From the NCBI GenBank assembly GCA_964638815.1, contig CAZXBB010000399.1, positions 1-5,897 on the forward strand: a stretch of DNA of 5,897 nucleotides, written 5' to 3'. Below are positions 1-5,513 of this stretch, in pieces. This DNA comes from CAZXBB01 sp964638815. GTDB lineage: Bacteria > Planctomycetota > Phycisphaerae > Phycisphaerales > SM1A02. Both the position numbers and the translations under genes were made by a program. The notes under the pieces are model-generated. The model was not told where the DNA came from, ran no database searches, and was given only the letters and a program-made list of their open reading frames with translations. Each line of letters opens with the position of its first letter. The stretch's first letter is position 1.

Positions 1-40
1 CCCGGAACCCGGAACCCGGAACCCGGAACCCCGAATCCGG
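1..40. repeat. 7-bp tandem repeat (CCCGGAA)n, truncated by window edge
   Basis: Four perfect CCCGGAA units (1-28) are followed by a degenerate unit CCCCGAA and a partial TCCGG. On the minus strand, which is the sense strand of murG, this reads as GGG runs separated by TTCC, a regular pattern able to form a two- or three-layer G-quadruplex. It begins only about 11 nt past the murG stop codon. The array probably continues left of the window, so its full length is unknown. It may affect transcription or mRNA 3' end formation after murG, or it may be a neutral intergenic minisatellite. Confidence 0.8.
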
Positions 41-51
41 GGGCCGCGACG

Positions 52-1173
52 TCAGTCGGTCGCGCCGAGCAGCAGGGCGGCGATCGCGACCGCCGCGTCG
101 GCCGGGGCATGTTCGCGAAGACGCCCCCGCATGGCCTCCCGCGCGGCGTGATCCTGGAGGAGCCGGGCGAGGATGGGGCCGACGTGACGGACGTTCCCGC
201 TCGCGGTCCGGCGGTCCTCGGCGATGAGGGCGGCGCCGCGCTCGACGAGCGGGCCGGCGTTGAAACGCTGGTGCTGATCGCGATGGTACGGGTACGGCAG
301 GAAGAGCGTCGGTACCGCGTTCGCCGCGACCTCGGCGACCGAGTTCGCGCCAGCGCGGCTCACCGCTGCGTCCGCCGCGCCCCACGCGACACCCATCTCG
401 TCGCGGAACGGCTCCACGTGCGCCGGGACGCCGGCGCGCCGGTACGCCAGACGCACGCCGTCCGCGTCGCGCTCGCCGGTCACGTGGTGAATCTGCCAGC
501 CGTCGAAGCAGGACGGTTGCGCCTCGACGAACGCCGTGAGGAAGGCGTTCACGCTCGTCGCTCCCTGCGAGGCCCCGGTGACGAAGAGCGTGAGCCGGTC
601 CGGCGCGAGACCGATTGCGCGTCGCAGATCGGCGGGCGAGCCGCCCGGCGCGTCCGCCGGCGGCGCGAGCGCGATGCGGCGAACGGGGAGGCCGACGCAG
701 CGTTCGGCGAATCCCGGACGGTCGGGGAGATCGATCGCCGTCCACACGTGACCGCACGATCGCGCGATCCAGCGGTTGGCCCGACCCGGGGGGCGATCGA
801 GGTTCAGGAGCGTCACTGGTGTGCCGCAGCGCCGCGCGGCGGCGACCGCCGGCGCCGCGACGAAGCCGCCGAGCGCGAGAACGTGATCGACGCGACGCGA
901 TCGGATGAGGTCGATGCAGATCGCGCGGCTCCGGCGGAACGCGCGAAGAAAGCGAAGCGCTGCGAGCGGGCGGGCGGACGGCGGCCGCGCCGGCAGTCGC
1001 CGGTAGTCGGCGCCGGCGGCGTCGAGCATCCGCGCGTCGATCGCGCGATCGGAGCAGACGAAGATCGTCTCGACGCCGCCGCGCTCGGCGAGTCGTTCGG
1101 CGACGGCGAGACCGGGGCTGATGTGGCCTCCGGAGCCTCCGCCGGCGAGCATCACCGTCGCCGTCGCGGTCAC
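52..1173 (-). CDS. murG: MurG, lipid II synthase (UDP-GlcNAc:lipid I GlcNAc transferase)
   Basis: MurG transfers GlcNAc from UDP-GlcNAc to undecaprenyl-PP-MurNAc-pentapeptide (lipid I), giving lipid II at the cytoplasmic membrane face: the last cytoplasmic step of peptidoglycan precursor synthesis. The product is 373 aa, close to the family's usual 350-380. Visible landmarks of this two-domain GT-B (GT28) enzyme are the N-terminal glycine loop GGGSGGH (11-17; usually GGGTGGH), GGFVAAPA (102-109), VTGASQGATSVN (198-209), and the UDP-sugar site SRAGANSVAE (272-281), whose Glu281 matches the ribose-binding Glu of the family, then PYPYHRDQHQRFNA (293-306). The usual HEQNAVPG-like block is replaced by LNLDRPPG (123-130). 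The start is GTG at 1173; it overlaps the ftsW stop as GTGA and places the glycine loop the normal distance from the N-terminus. A much longer open frame runs upstream but only shadows ftsW. No Shine-Dalgarno is evident, consistent with coupling to ftsW. Confidence 0.95.
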   Translation of the reverse strand: MTATATVMLAGGGSGGHISPGLAVAERLAERGGVETIFVCSDRAIDARMLDAAGADYRRLPARPPSARPLAALRFLRAFRRSRAICIDLIRSRRVDHVLALGGFVAAPAVAAARRCGTPVTLLNLDRPPGRANRWIARSCGHVWTAIDLPDRPGFAERCVGLPVRRIALAPPADAPGGSPADLRRAIGLAPDRLTLFVTGASQGATSVNAFLTAFVEAQPSCFDGWQIHHVTGERDADGVRLAYRRAGVPAHVEPFRDEMGVAWGAADAAVSRAGANSVAEVAANAVPTLFLPYPYHRDQHQRFNAGPLVERGAALIAEDRRTASGNVRHVGPILARLLQDHAAREAMRGRLREHAPADAAVAIAALLLGATD

Positions 1174-2327
1174 GGGGTCGTCGCCGCGCGCCCGGATCCG
1201 AACGCGCCCTCCTCTACCGGCGCCGTGCCGCGCTCCTCCCGCTCGATCGCGACCAGGATCCCCACCGCCATCGCGGTGAGGCACCAGCCGGTGCCTCCGG
1301 CGGAGACGAGCGGCAGCGCGATGCCCTTGGTCGGGGCGAGACCGGTGACGACCAGCAGGTTCATCAGGGCCTGGAGGCCGATCGTCAGCAGGATGCCCAG
1401 GCCAAGGATGCGGCCGAAAGGCGTGGCCGTGCGCCGGACGATCGCGAGCGCGCAGAAGAGCAGCGTCGCGTAGAGGCAAACGACGAGCCCCGCCCCGAAC
1501 ACGCCCAGCTCCTCGCACACGATCGCGAAGATGAAGTCGGTGGTGTCCTCGGGCAGGTAGCCGAACTTCTGGACGCCGTTGCCGAGGCCGCGGCCCGGGA
1601 GCCCGCCGCCCGAGATGGCCGCCATCGACTGGAGCACGTGGTATCCGATCCCCTGCGGATCCTGGTAAGGGTCGAGGAACGCCCGGAGCCGATCGATGCG
1701 GTAGGGGCTGGCGAACACCGCGGCGACGAACCCCGCGACGCCCACCGGCACGAGCAGCGCGGCGTGACGCAGCCTGGCTCCCGCCGCCACGAGCATCGCG
1801 ATCGAGACCGCGCCGACCAGCACCGCGGTCCCGAGATCCTCCGTCGCGATGAGCGCGCACACGATCCCGATGAGCACGACGGGGGCGAGGAACCCCGAGG
1901 CGAAGCGGCCCATCGCGCCCGCGCGACGCGTGCAGTACCAGGCGATGACGAACAGCACGCCCCACTTGGCGATCTCGCTCGGCTGGAAGCCGAAGGGGCC
2001 GAGATCGATCCAGCGTCGCGCGCCGTTCACCTCGCGCCCGACGCCGGGCACGTGAACGACGAGCAGCAGGCCGACGGATACGAGCGCGATCCACGGCATC
2101 GGCGAGGCGAGCCCCCGACGCGCGTACAGGGCGGACACCGGCACGCGCGAGGCGAGGAGCATGATGACCGTGGCGAGCGCGGCGAAGATCGCCGGCTTCG
2201 AGTTCAGAATCCCCGGCAGCGTCGTGGGCGTGGCCGCGTCGACCGTCAGGCCGGCGGAGCTGATCATCACGAATCCGAGCGTGAGCAGCGCGACGACGAC
2301 GACGATCAACCCTTGCCCGGGACGCAT
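1170..2327 (-). CDS. ftsW: FtsW, SEDS-family septal peptidoglycan glycosyltransferase
   Basis: A 385-aa polytopic inner-membrane protein of the SEDS (FtsW/RodA/SpoVE) family, which polymerises lipid II into glycan strands with a partner class B PBP. About ten hydrophobic segments are visible (first about 7-27, last about 338-362). Signature stretches are GARRWIDLGPFGFQPSEIAKW (102-122), GYHVLQSMAAISGGG (228-242), GLGNGVQKFGYLPE (247-260) followed by TDFIFAIVCEELG (263-275), and PTKGIALPLVSAGGTGW (332-348). Asp264 in the TDF motif is the expected catalytic acid of the large extracellular loop. The GNxVQK-x-YLPE pattern and adjacency to murG favour FtsW over RodA. ATG at 2327 is the only plausible start: the frame is closed by the upstream gene's TGA at 2367-2369, with no GTG or TTG between. 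No Shine-Dalgarno is visible. The stop overlaps the murG GTG by 4 nt. The hydrophilic C-terminal tail (about 363-385) is short. Confidence 0.93.
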   Translation of the reverse strand: MRPGQGLIVVVVALLTLGFVMISSAGLTVDAATPTTLPGILNSKPAIFAALATVIMLLASRVPVSALYARRGLASPMPWIALVSVGLLLVVHVPGVGREVNGARRWIDLGPFGFQPSEIAKWGVLFVIAWYCTRRAGAMGRFASGFLAPVVLIGIVCALIATEDLGTAVLVGAVSIAMLVAAGARLRHAALLVPVGVAGFVAAVFASPYRIDRLRAFLDPYQDPQGIGYHVLQSMAAISGGGLPGRGLGNGVQKFGYLPEDTTDFIFAIVCEELGVFGAGLVVCLYATLLFCALAIVRRTATPFGRILGLGILLTIGLQALMNLLVVTGLAPTKGIALPLVSAGGTGWCLTAMAVGILVAIEREERGTAPVEEGAFGSGRAATTP

Positions 2328-2366
2328 CCGTGGCGTATCGGCGCTCGACCGCGTCCCGGGTGAGAA

Positions 2367-2576
2367 TCAGTCGTCCCGTTCGCGCGGCGCTTCCTCGCGC
2401 CACGCACCGAGCTGCACCTGCCGGGACGCGGGGATCTCCGACCGGATCGAAGGCGCATTCTGTGCCCACTGCCCGCTTTCGCAGGACGCGCAACCGGCCG
2501 CGGCGAAGCCCGCCGCCGTGACGGCGCCGGCAAGGACGAGGCGCGGTATGCGATGTGCCATCGTGTTCACGTTCAT
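2367..2576 (-). CDS. Small predicted lipoprotein, first gene of the ftsW-murG unit
   Basis: A 69-aa protein of unrecognised family. Its N-terminus is a clear lipoprotein signal: a positively charged start (HRIPR), a hydrophobic core (LVLAGAVTAAGFA), then lipobox AAGC with Cys29 as the expected lipidated residue. The mature part is about 41 aa, hydrophilic, with a second Cys at 32 and an acidic/basic C-terminus (EEAPRERDD). The start is either ATG 2576 (MNVNTMAHR) or ATG 2561 (MAHR); the shorter one gives a more typical signal peptide, and neither has a Shine-Dalgarno. It ends 39 nt before ftsW, on the same strand and in the same reading frame, with no terminator between, so co-transcription is likely. 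Location next to FtsW suggests an envelope role, but nothing in the sequence fixes a function. A much longer open frame runs upstream of ATG 2576 antisense to miaB; it is not credible as protein. Confidence 0.72.
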   Translation of the reverse strand: MNVNTMAHRIPRLVLAGAVTAAGFAAAGCASCESGQWAQNAPSIRSEIPASRQVQLGAWREEAPRERDD

Positions 2577-2656
2577 GGTCGGTGGTCCGAACGGGCGTGG
2601 AGGAACCGCGAAAGGGATCTTACCGATTCGACGGCCGGGCCGCCCCTCCCGCTTCG

Positions 2657-2675
2657 GCATACCCGTCGAGTATGC
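2657..2675. promoter_or_regulatory. 19-bp interrupted palindrome in the divergent intergenic region
   Basis: GCATACCCGTCGAGTATGC has 6-bp perfect outer arms (GCATAC/GTATGC) and further inner pairing (CG-T-CG), so 8 of 9 positions pair around a central T. It lies between the divergent lipoprotein-ftsW-murG unit (start 2576 or 2561) and miaB (start 2733), 81 bp and 57 bp from the two. It could be an operator for either or both directions, or a hairpin in a leader RNA. No convincing -35/-10 pair was found on either strand in this stretch, so the link to a promoter is inference. Confidence 0.35.
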
Positions 2676-2732
2676 GCCGGAATCGGGGGCGATGGGGTTC
2701 TTATCGACGAAGCGGGTTACGATGAGCCTGCC

Positions 2733-4427
2733 GTGACCGCGACGTCCGATACAACCCCGGTTCCCCCTGACCCGCGGGAGCGTCTCGTCTTCCTCGAGAC
2801 CTTCGGCTGCCAGATGAACGAGCTGGACAGCGAGCTCGTGCGCGGGCAGCTTGCGGCGCTCGGGTACGGGTTCACCGCGGACCGGCGGGCCGCGGATGTG
2901 ATCCTCTATAACACCTGCTCGGTCCGCGAGCAGGCGGAGAACAAGGTCCTCAGCCGGGTCGGCCGTGTGGGCATCGCCAAACGCGAGGGCTCCGGCGTGA
3001 TCCTCGGGGTGATCGGCTGCATGGCCGAGCGCGAGGGCGTCGGCATGATGCGACGCTATCCGCAGATCGATTTCCTGTGCGGGCCCGGCGAGCTCGACAA
3101 GCTCCCGATGCTGCTCGACAACGCCTTCCGGACCGGCCGCGTGGACCTTGCCGAGCGGACGGCCCTCCAGGGCTCGCGGACGCGGCGGTCGGCCACCCTG
3201 GCCGCGGCTGCCGACAACCTGGAGATGCTCGACCTGGCCCGGGCGTTCGATCCCGACCGGGCCCGGGCGGGGGGGCGATCGGCATACGTCCGGATCACTC
3301 GCGGGTGCAACAAGTTCTGCACCTACTGCGTCGTCCCCCACACCCGGGGCCCCGAGGTGCACCGCGCCCCGGACGCGATCCTCGAGGAGTGCCGGCGGCT
3401 CGTGGACGCGGGCGTGATCGAGATCACGCTGCTCGGGCAGACCGTCAACCACTACGTCTACACGCACGGCACCGCACTGACCGTGGACGGCGCCGACGCA
3501 CCGCAGATCGGGCCGGGCGCCGCGGCCTTCCGTGACGGGGGGGACCGGGGGAAGGGGGGGAACGGGGGGAACGGCACCGCGCGGGCCCACCGCGGCGTCA
3601 CGACCTTCGCGGAGCTCCTCGAGCGCATCCACGACGAGCTCCCCGCTCTGGCACGGCTGCGTTTCGTGACCAGCTTCCCGCGTGACTTCGGCGACGACAT
3701 CCTGGCCGTCATGGCCCGTTCACCCCGCATCTGCCGGTATCTGCACGTGCCGGCACAGTCCGGATCCAACCGGGTTCTCCGGCGGATGAACCGCGGATAT
3801 ACCCGCGAGGAGTACCTCGCTTTCGTCGAGCGGGCGCGCTCTTTCCTTCCGGACGTCGCGATTGCCGGCGACTTCATCGTAGGGTTTTGCGGTGAGACCG
3901 ACACGGACTTCGAGGAGACGCGGACGCTCCTCCGCACCGTCCGGTTCAAGAACAGCTTCATCTTCAAGTACTCGCCTCGTCCCGGGACGACCGCATACGA
4001 GCGGCTGCCGGACGACGTGCCCGACGAGGTGAAGCGTCATCGCAACAACGATCTGCTCGGGCTCCAGGCGGAGATCTCGGCCGCGTTCCACGCCGGTTAC
4101 CGGGGACGCTGCGTGGCGGTGTTCGTCGAGCAGGTCAGCGAGAAGTCGCCCTCGCGCGGGTCGGGCGACCCGGGAAGGGTCGAGCTCCGTTGGGAACGGA
4201 CCCCGAAGAAGCCGGCGCCCGGGGGCTCGCTTCAAATGTCGGGACGCACGGACGGGGATCTGATCACGGTTTTCGACCTCCCGGCGGGCCTTTCCCCGTC
4301 GGATCTCATCGGAAGCATCGTCACCGTCGAGGTCCTCCAGACCGGGCCGCTGCTGCTCAGCGGCCGGCTGGTCGGCGGCGTCGGACAGCAACAGAACGGT
4401 CGGGCGACCCGGGCAACGGTCGGCTGA
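2733..4427 (+). CDS. miaB: MiaB, tRNA-2-methylthio-N6-dimethylallyladenosine synthase
   Basis: A radical-SAM methylthiotransferase that adds the 2-methylthio group to i6A37 of tRNAs reading UNN codons, using two [4Fe-4S] clusters. Domains in order: UPF0004/MTTase N-terminal domain (about 17-145) with cluster cysteines Cys26 (ETFGCQMNE), Cys62 (NTCSVREQ) and Cys96 (IGCMAER); radical-SAM core (about 184-440) with Cys192-x3-Cys196-x2-Cys199 (RGCNKFCTYCVVPHTRG), then SFPRDF (314-319), HVPAQSGSN (338-346) and GDFIVGFCGET (379-389); C-terminal TRAM domain (about 455-550). FGCQMN and NTCSVRE mark MiaB rather than RimO or MtaB. At 564 aa it exceeds the usual 440-480 because of an insertion at about 246-287 (Gly/Asn-rich) and another at about 472-500 inside the TRAM domain. 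GTG 2733 is preferred: an ATG at 2553 would overlap the divergent lipoprotein gene and add a non-conserved leader. The Shine-Dalgarno is weak at best. No miaA is in the window. Confidence 0.95.
   Translation: MTATSDTTPVPPDPRERLVFLETFGCQMNELDSELVRGQLAALGYGFTADRRAADVILYNTCSVREQAENKVLSRVGRVGIAKREGSGVILGVIGCMAEREGVGMMRRYPQIDFLCGPGELDKLPMLLDNAFRTGRVDLAERTALQGSRTRRSATLAAAADNLEMLDLARAFDPDRARAGGRSAYVRITRGCNKFCTYCVVPHTRGPEVHRAPDAILEECRRLVDAGVIEITLLGQTVNHYVYTHGTALTVDGADAPQIGPGAAAFRDGGDRGKGGNGGNGTARAHRGVTTFAELLERIHDELPALARLRFVTSFPRDFGDDILAVMARSPRICRYLHVPAQSGSNRVLRRMNRGYTREEYLAFVERARSFLPDVAIAGDFIVGFCGETDTDFEETRTLLRTVRFKNSFIFKYSPRPGTTAYERLPDDVPDEVKRHRNNDLLGLQAEISAAFHAGYRGRCVAVFVEQVSEKSPSRGSGDPGRVELRWERTPKKPAPGGSLQMSGRTDGDLITVFDLPAGLSPSDLIGSIVTVEVLQTGPLLLSGRLVGGVGQQQNGRATRATVG
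3537..3572 (+). repeat. In-frame 9-nt repeat and G-quadruplex motif inside miaB
   Basis: Four 9-nt units of the form GGG GGG (G/A)A(C/G) encode GGD, RGK, GGN, GGN at residues 269-280 of MiaB. The DNA consists of G7 (3537-3543), ACC, G5 (3547-3551), AA, G7 (3554-3560), AAC, G6 (3564-3569): four runs of at least five G with 2-3 nt loops. This meets the strictest intramolecular G-quadruplex pattern, and because it lies on the coding strand the miaB mRNA carries it too. The last two units are identical, as expected from recent replication slippage. The repeat sits in an insertion between the conserved GQTVNHY and FAELL segments, probably a surface loop. Confidence 0.85.
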
Positions 4428-4449
4428 ATGCGTCCGGAAATGCAGGCCC

Positions 4450-4458
4450 TGTGGATAA
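4450..4458 (-). promoter_or_regulatory. Perfect DnaA-box 9-mer (TTATCCACA on minus strand)
   Basis: TGTGGATAA on the plus strand is the reverse complement of TTATCCACA, the strongest DnaA-box sequence known from E. coli oriC. It is in non-coding DNA 23 nt after the miaB stop. Only this one exact copy was seen; TTATCGACG at 2701 and TCTTCCACA at 4638 each differ at two positions. No dnaA, dnaN, gyrB or AT-rich unwinding region is nearby, so this is not evidence for an origin. It may be a regulatory or titration site, or chance. Confidence 0.3.
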
Positions 4459-4485
4459 CCTGTCGCCGGCGTGCGCAAGCCCTGC

Positions 4486-4508
4486 GACGGCCTTCGTTTG
4501 CGGCCGTC
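4486..4508 (+). terminator. Hairpin downstream of miaB, no U tract
   Basis: GACGGCC (4486-4492) and GGCCGTC (4502-4508) form a perfect 7-bp stem with a 9-nt loop, 59 nt after the miaB stop. The following bases (TCCAGGGG) are not a T run, so it is not a canonical intrinsic terminator. It may protect the miaB mRNA 3' end or sit ahead of factor-dependent termination. No other candidate terminator separates miaB from the downstream promoter. Confidence 0.3.
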
Positions 4509-4586
4509 TCCAGGGGCGGTCGCGGCGGCGGTGGGAGAGGCGGCGGGGATCCGGTCGGTGCGGCGCGATCGCTTGCCCAGCTTACC

Positions 4587-4605
4587 TTTCGCAGATTCTG
4601 CGGAA
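4587..4605. promoter_or_regulatory. 19-bp palindrome abutting the -35 element (candidate operator)
   Basis: TTTCGCAGATTCTGCGGAA has a perfect 13-bp core, CGCAGA-T-TCTGCG (4590-4602), flanked by TT/AA after one mismatch, so 8 of 9 positions pair. It ends 8 bp before the TTGACT -35 element of the secreted-protein gene. That is a usual position for an activator site just upstream of -35, or for a repressor. The sequence does not match a regulator motif that I recognise. Confidence 0.4.
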
Positions 4606-4613
4606 TTGAGGGC

Positions 4614-4641
4614 TTGACTCCTTCTCGCCGGGCAGTATCTT
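4614..4641 (+). promoter_or_regulatory. Sigma70-type promoter for the secreted protein gene
   Basis: TTGACT (-35, 4614-4619; 5 of 6 consensus) is separated by 16 bp from TATCTT (-10, 4636-4641; 4 of 6). Transcription would start near 4648, giving a leader of about 95 nt before the ATG at 4743. The local base composition becomes less GC-rich here, which fits a promoter. Confidence 0.6.
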
Positions 4642-4729
4642 CCACAACGGAAGTATGGGGTGGCTACAGCGGGCTTCCACCCGTTGGAGCGACGATTCGT
4701 ACGTCAGAGAGACTCAGTAGAAGAAAGAG

Positions 4730-4734
4730 AAAGG
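4730..4734 (+). promoter_or_regulatory. Ribosome binding site of the secreted protein gene
   Basis: AAAGG lies 8 nt before ATG 4743, inside a purine-rich run (AGAAGAAAGAGAAAGG). It is the clearest Shine-Dalgarno-like sequence in the window and fixes the start at 4743 rather than at in-frame codons further upstream. Confidence 0.65.
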
Positions 4735-4742
4735 TTCCAAAA

Positions 4743-5423
4743 ATGAAAGCGAATGCGTTTGCCCTGGCCGGCCTTGCCGGCTCGTTTGTCCTTGCAGGCA
4801 CTGCCAGCGCGGAGTTCGTCGGCGTCAGCATCTCGGAGTACATGGACGCCTCCTGGTCGGCCAACGGCTACGACGCGACGGGCCTCACGACCTACCGCCT
4901 GTACGCCGAGTTCACCGGCGAAGCTGGCGACGGCGTCCTTTCGGCCTTCGGGCTGACGGGCCTTCCGCTGAGCGTCAACTCGAGCAACGGCTACCACAAC
5001 GATCCCCTCGGTGGGATGACGGCTCCGCTGGATCTCACCGGTGTCGGCATCTGGAACAACCAGTGGGACACTTACGTGACCATCGGTACCACCCAGGCCA
5101 CCGGCGACGCGACCACGCTGAGCCCCGGTTTCGATACCATCACCCAGAACCTCAGCATCGACTGGGTCAACACCAATGGTGGCTGGTTCGTCACCCCCGC
5201 CGATCCGCAGGCCACGGCGCTCGACGCCGAGAACCGCCTGCTCCTCGCCCAGTTCGTGAAGCCCGCCGCTGACGGCACGGCCGATTTCTTCGGCACCATC
5301 AACCTGCTTCTCTTCGACGGCACCAACCGCGAGGGTATCGCCTTCTCGACGGTTCCGGCCCCCGGTGCTCTCGCCCTGCTTGGCCTCGCGGGCCTGGCCG
5401 GCACCCGGCGTCGCCGCGCCTGA
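4743..5423 (+). CDS. Secreted protein with PEP-CTERM-like (PAP) sorting tail
   Basis: A 226-aa exported protein of unknown function. It has a Sec signal peptide (1-23: MKANAF, hydrophobic core, cleavage after AxA motif ASA before Glu24). The mature region is acidic, rich in Asn, Thr, Gly and aromatics, and has no cysteine. The C-terminal tail is VPAPG (204-208), a short hydrophobic stretch ALALLGLAGLAG (209-220), then TRRRRA. This is the PEP-CTERM architecture, recognised by exosortase-type enzymes for envelope anchoring or processing, with PAP replacing PEP. Segments such as YRLYAEF (51-57), DTYVTIG (109-115), GGWFVTPADPQ (146-156) and RLLLAQF (165-171) resemble, from memory, a repeated planctomycete family of secreted proteins with no known role; this was not checked by search. 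It is monocistronic by its own promoter, Shine-Dalgarno and terminator. Its first 44 residues align with the truncated gene at 5758, indicating a tandem paralogue. Confidence 0.88.
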   Translation: MKANAFALAGLAGSFVLAGTASAEFVGVSISEYMDASWSANGYDATGLTTYRLYAEFTGEAGDGVLSAFGLTGLPLSVNSSNGYHNDPLGGMTAPLDLTGVGIWNNQWDTYVTIGTTQATGDATTLSPGFDTITQNLSIDWVNTNGGWFVTPADPQATALDAENRLLLAQFVKPAADGTADFFGTINLLLFDGTNREGIAFSTVPAPGALALLGLAGLAGTRRRRA

Positions 5424-5513
5424 GCGACCTGGACGAAGCGAATCGGTCCGCCCCAACACTCGGGGAGGAAGCTGGAAGTCTGGCAAAGGGCCAGATTCGG
5501 CAAGGGAAAGAAA

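Larger units (their letters stand above)
4428..4613. other. Non-coding stretch between miaB and the secreted-protein promoter
   Basis: No credible gene is seen here. An open frame continuous with the downstream secreted protein starts at 4428, but its translation is Arg/Gly-rich, lacks a signal sequence and crosses the promoter. The stretch holds a DnaA-box-like 9-mer, a hairpin, a G-rich patch (about 4512-4550) and a palindrome, listed separately. Confidence 0.6.

Noticed and set aside
109..1473. 454-aa plus-strand open frame antisense to murG and ftsW
   Set aside because: Low-complexity Arg/Glu/Ala translation without recognisable motifs; the opposite strand carries clearly conserved genes.
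2328..2366. Lipoprotein-FtsW fusion by stop readthrough (both are in the same frame)
   Set aside because: A lipidated N-terminus fused to FtsW would be topologically odd, the linker has no special signal, and a plain TGA stop followed by an ATG is the simpler reading.
1174..2493. Long minus-strand open frame extending murG upstream to about 813 aa
   Set aside because: The upstream part overlaps ftsW in another frame and is Arg/Ala/Gly-rich translation typical of a GC-rich shadow; MurG homology begins at the GTG at 1173.
2718..2723. TACGAT as a -10 box for miaB
   Set aside because: No acceptable -35 at 16-18 bp upstream, and it would leave almost no leader before the GTG.
2553..2732. ATG at 2553 as miaB start
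   Set aside because: It would overlap the divergent lipoprotein gene and add 60 residues with no MiaB similarity; GTG 2733 lies just before the conserved N-terminal domain.
2577..3632. N-terminal extension of the lipoprotein frame, antisense to miaB
   Set aside because: Its composition is a shadow of miaB; the lipobox signal peptide sets the real start at 2576 or 2561.
4511..4550. G-rich patch as another quadruplex
   Set aside because: It has only about three runs of three or more G with long irregular GGC-containing loops, far weaker than the miaB motif.
4450..4646. Replication origin
   Set aside because: Only one exact DnaA box, no AT-rich unwinding element and no dnaA/dnaN/gyrB neighbours.
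4428..4742. In-frame upstream extension of the secreted protein from ATG 4428
   Set aside because: It would bury the signal peptide at residue 106 and cross the promoter; the Shine-Dalgarno and signal peptide point to ATG 4743.
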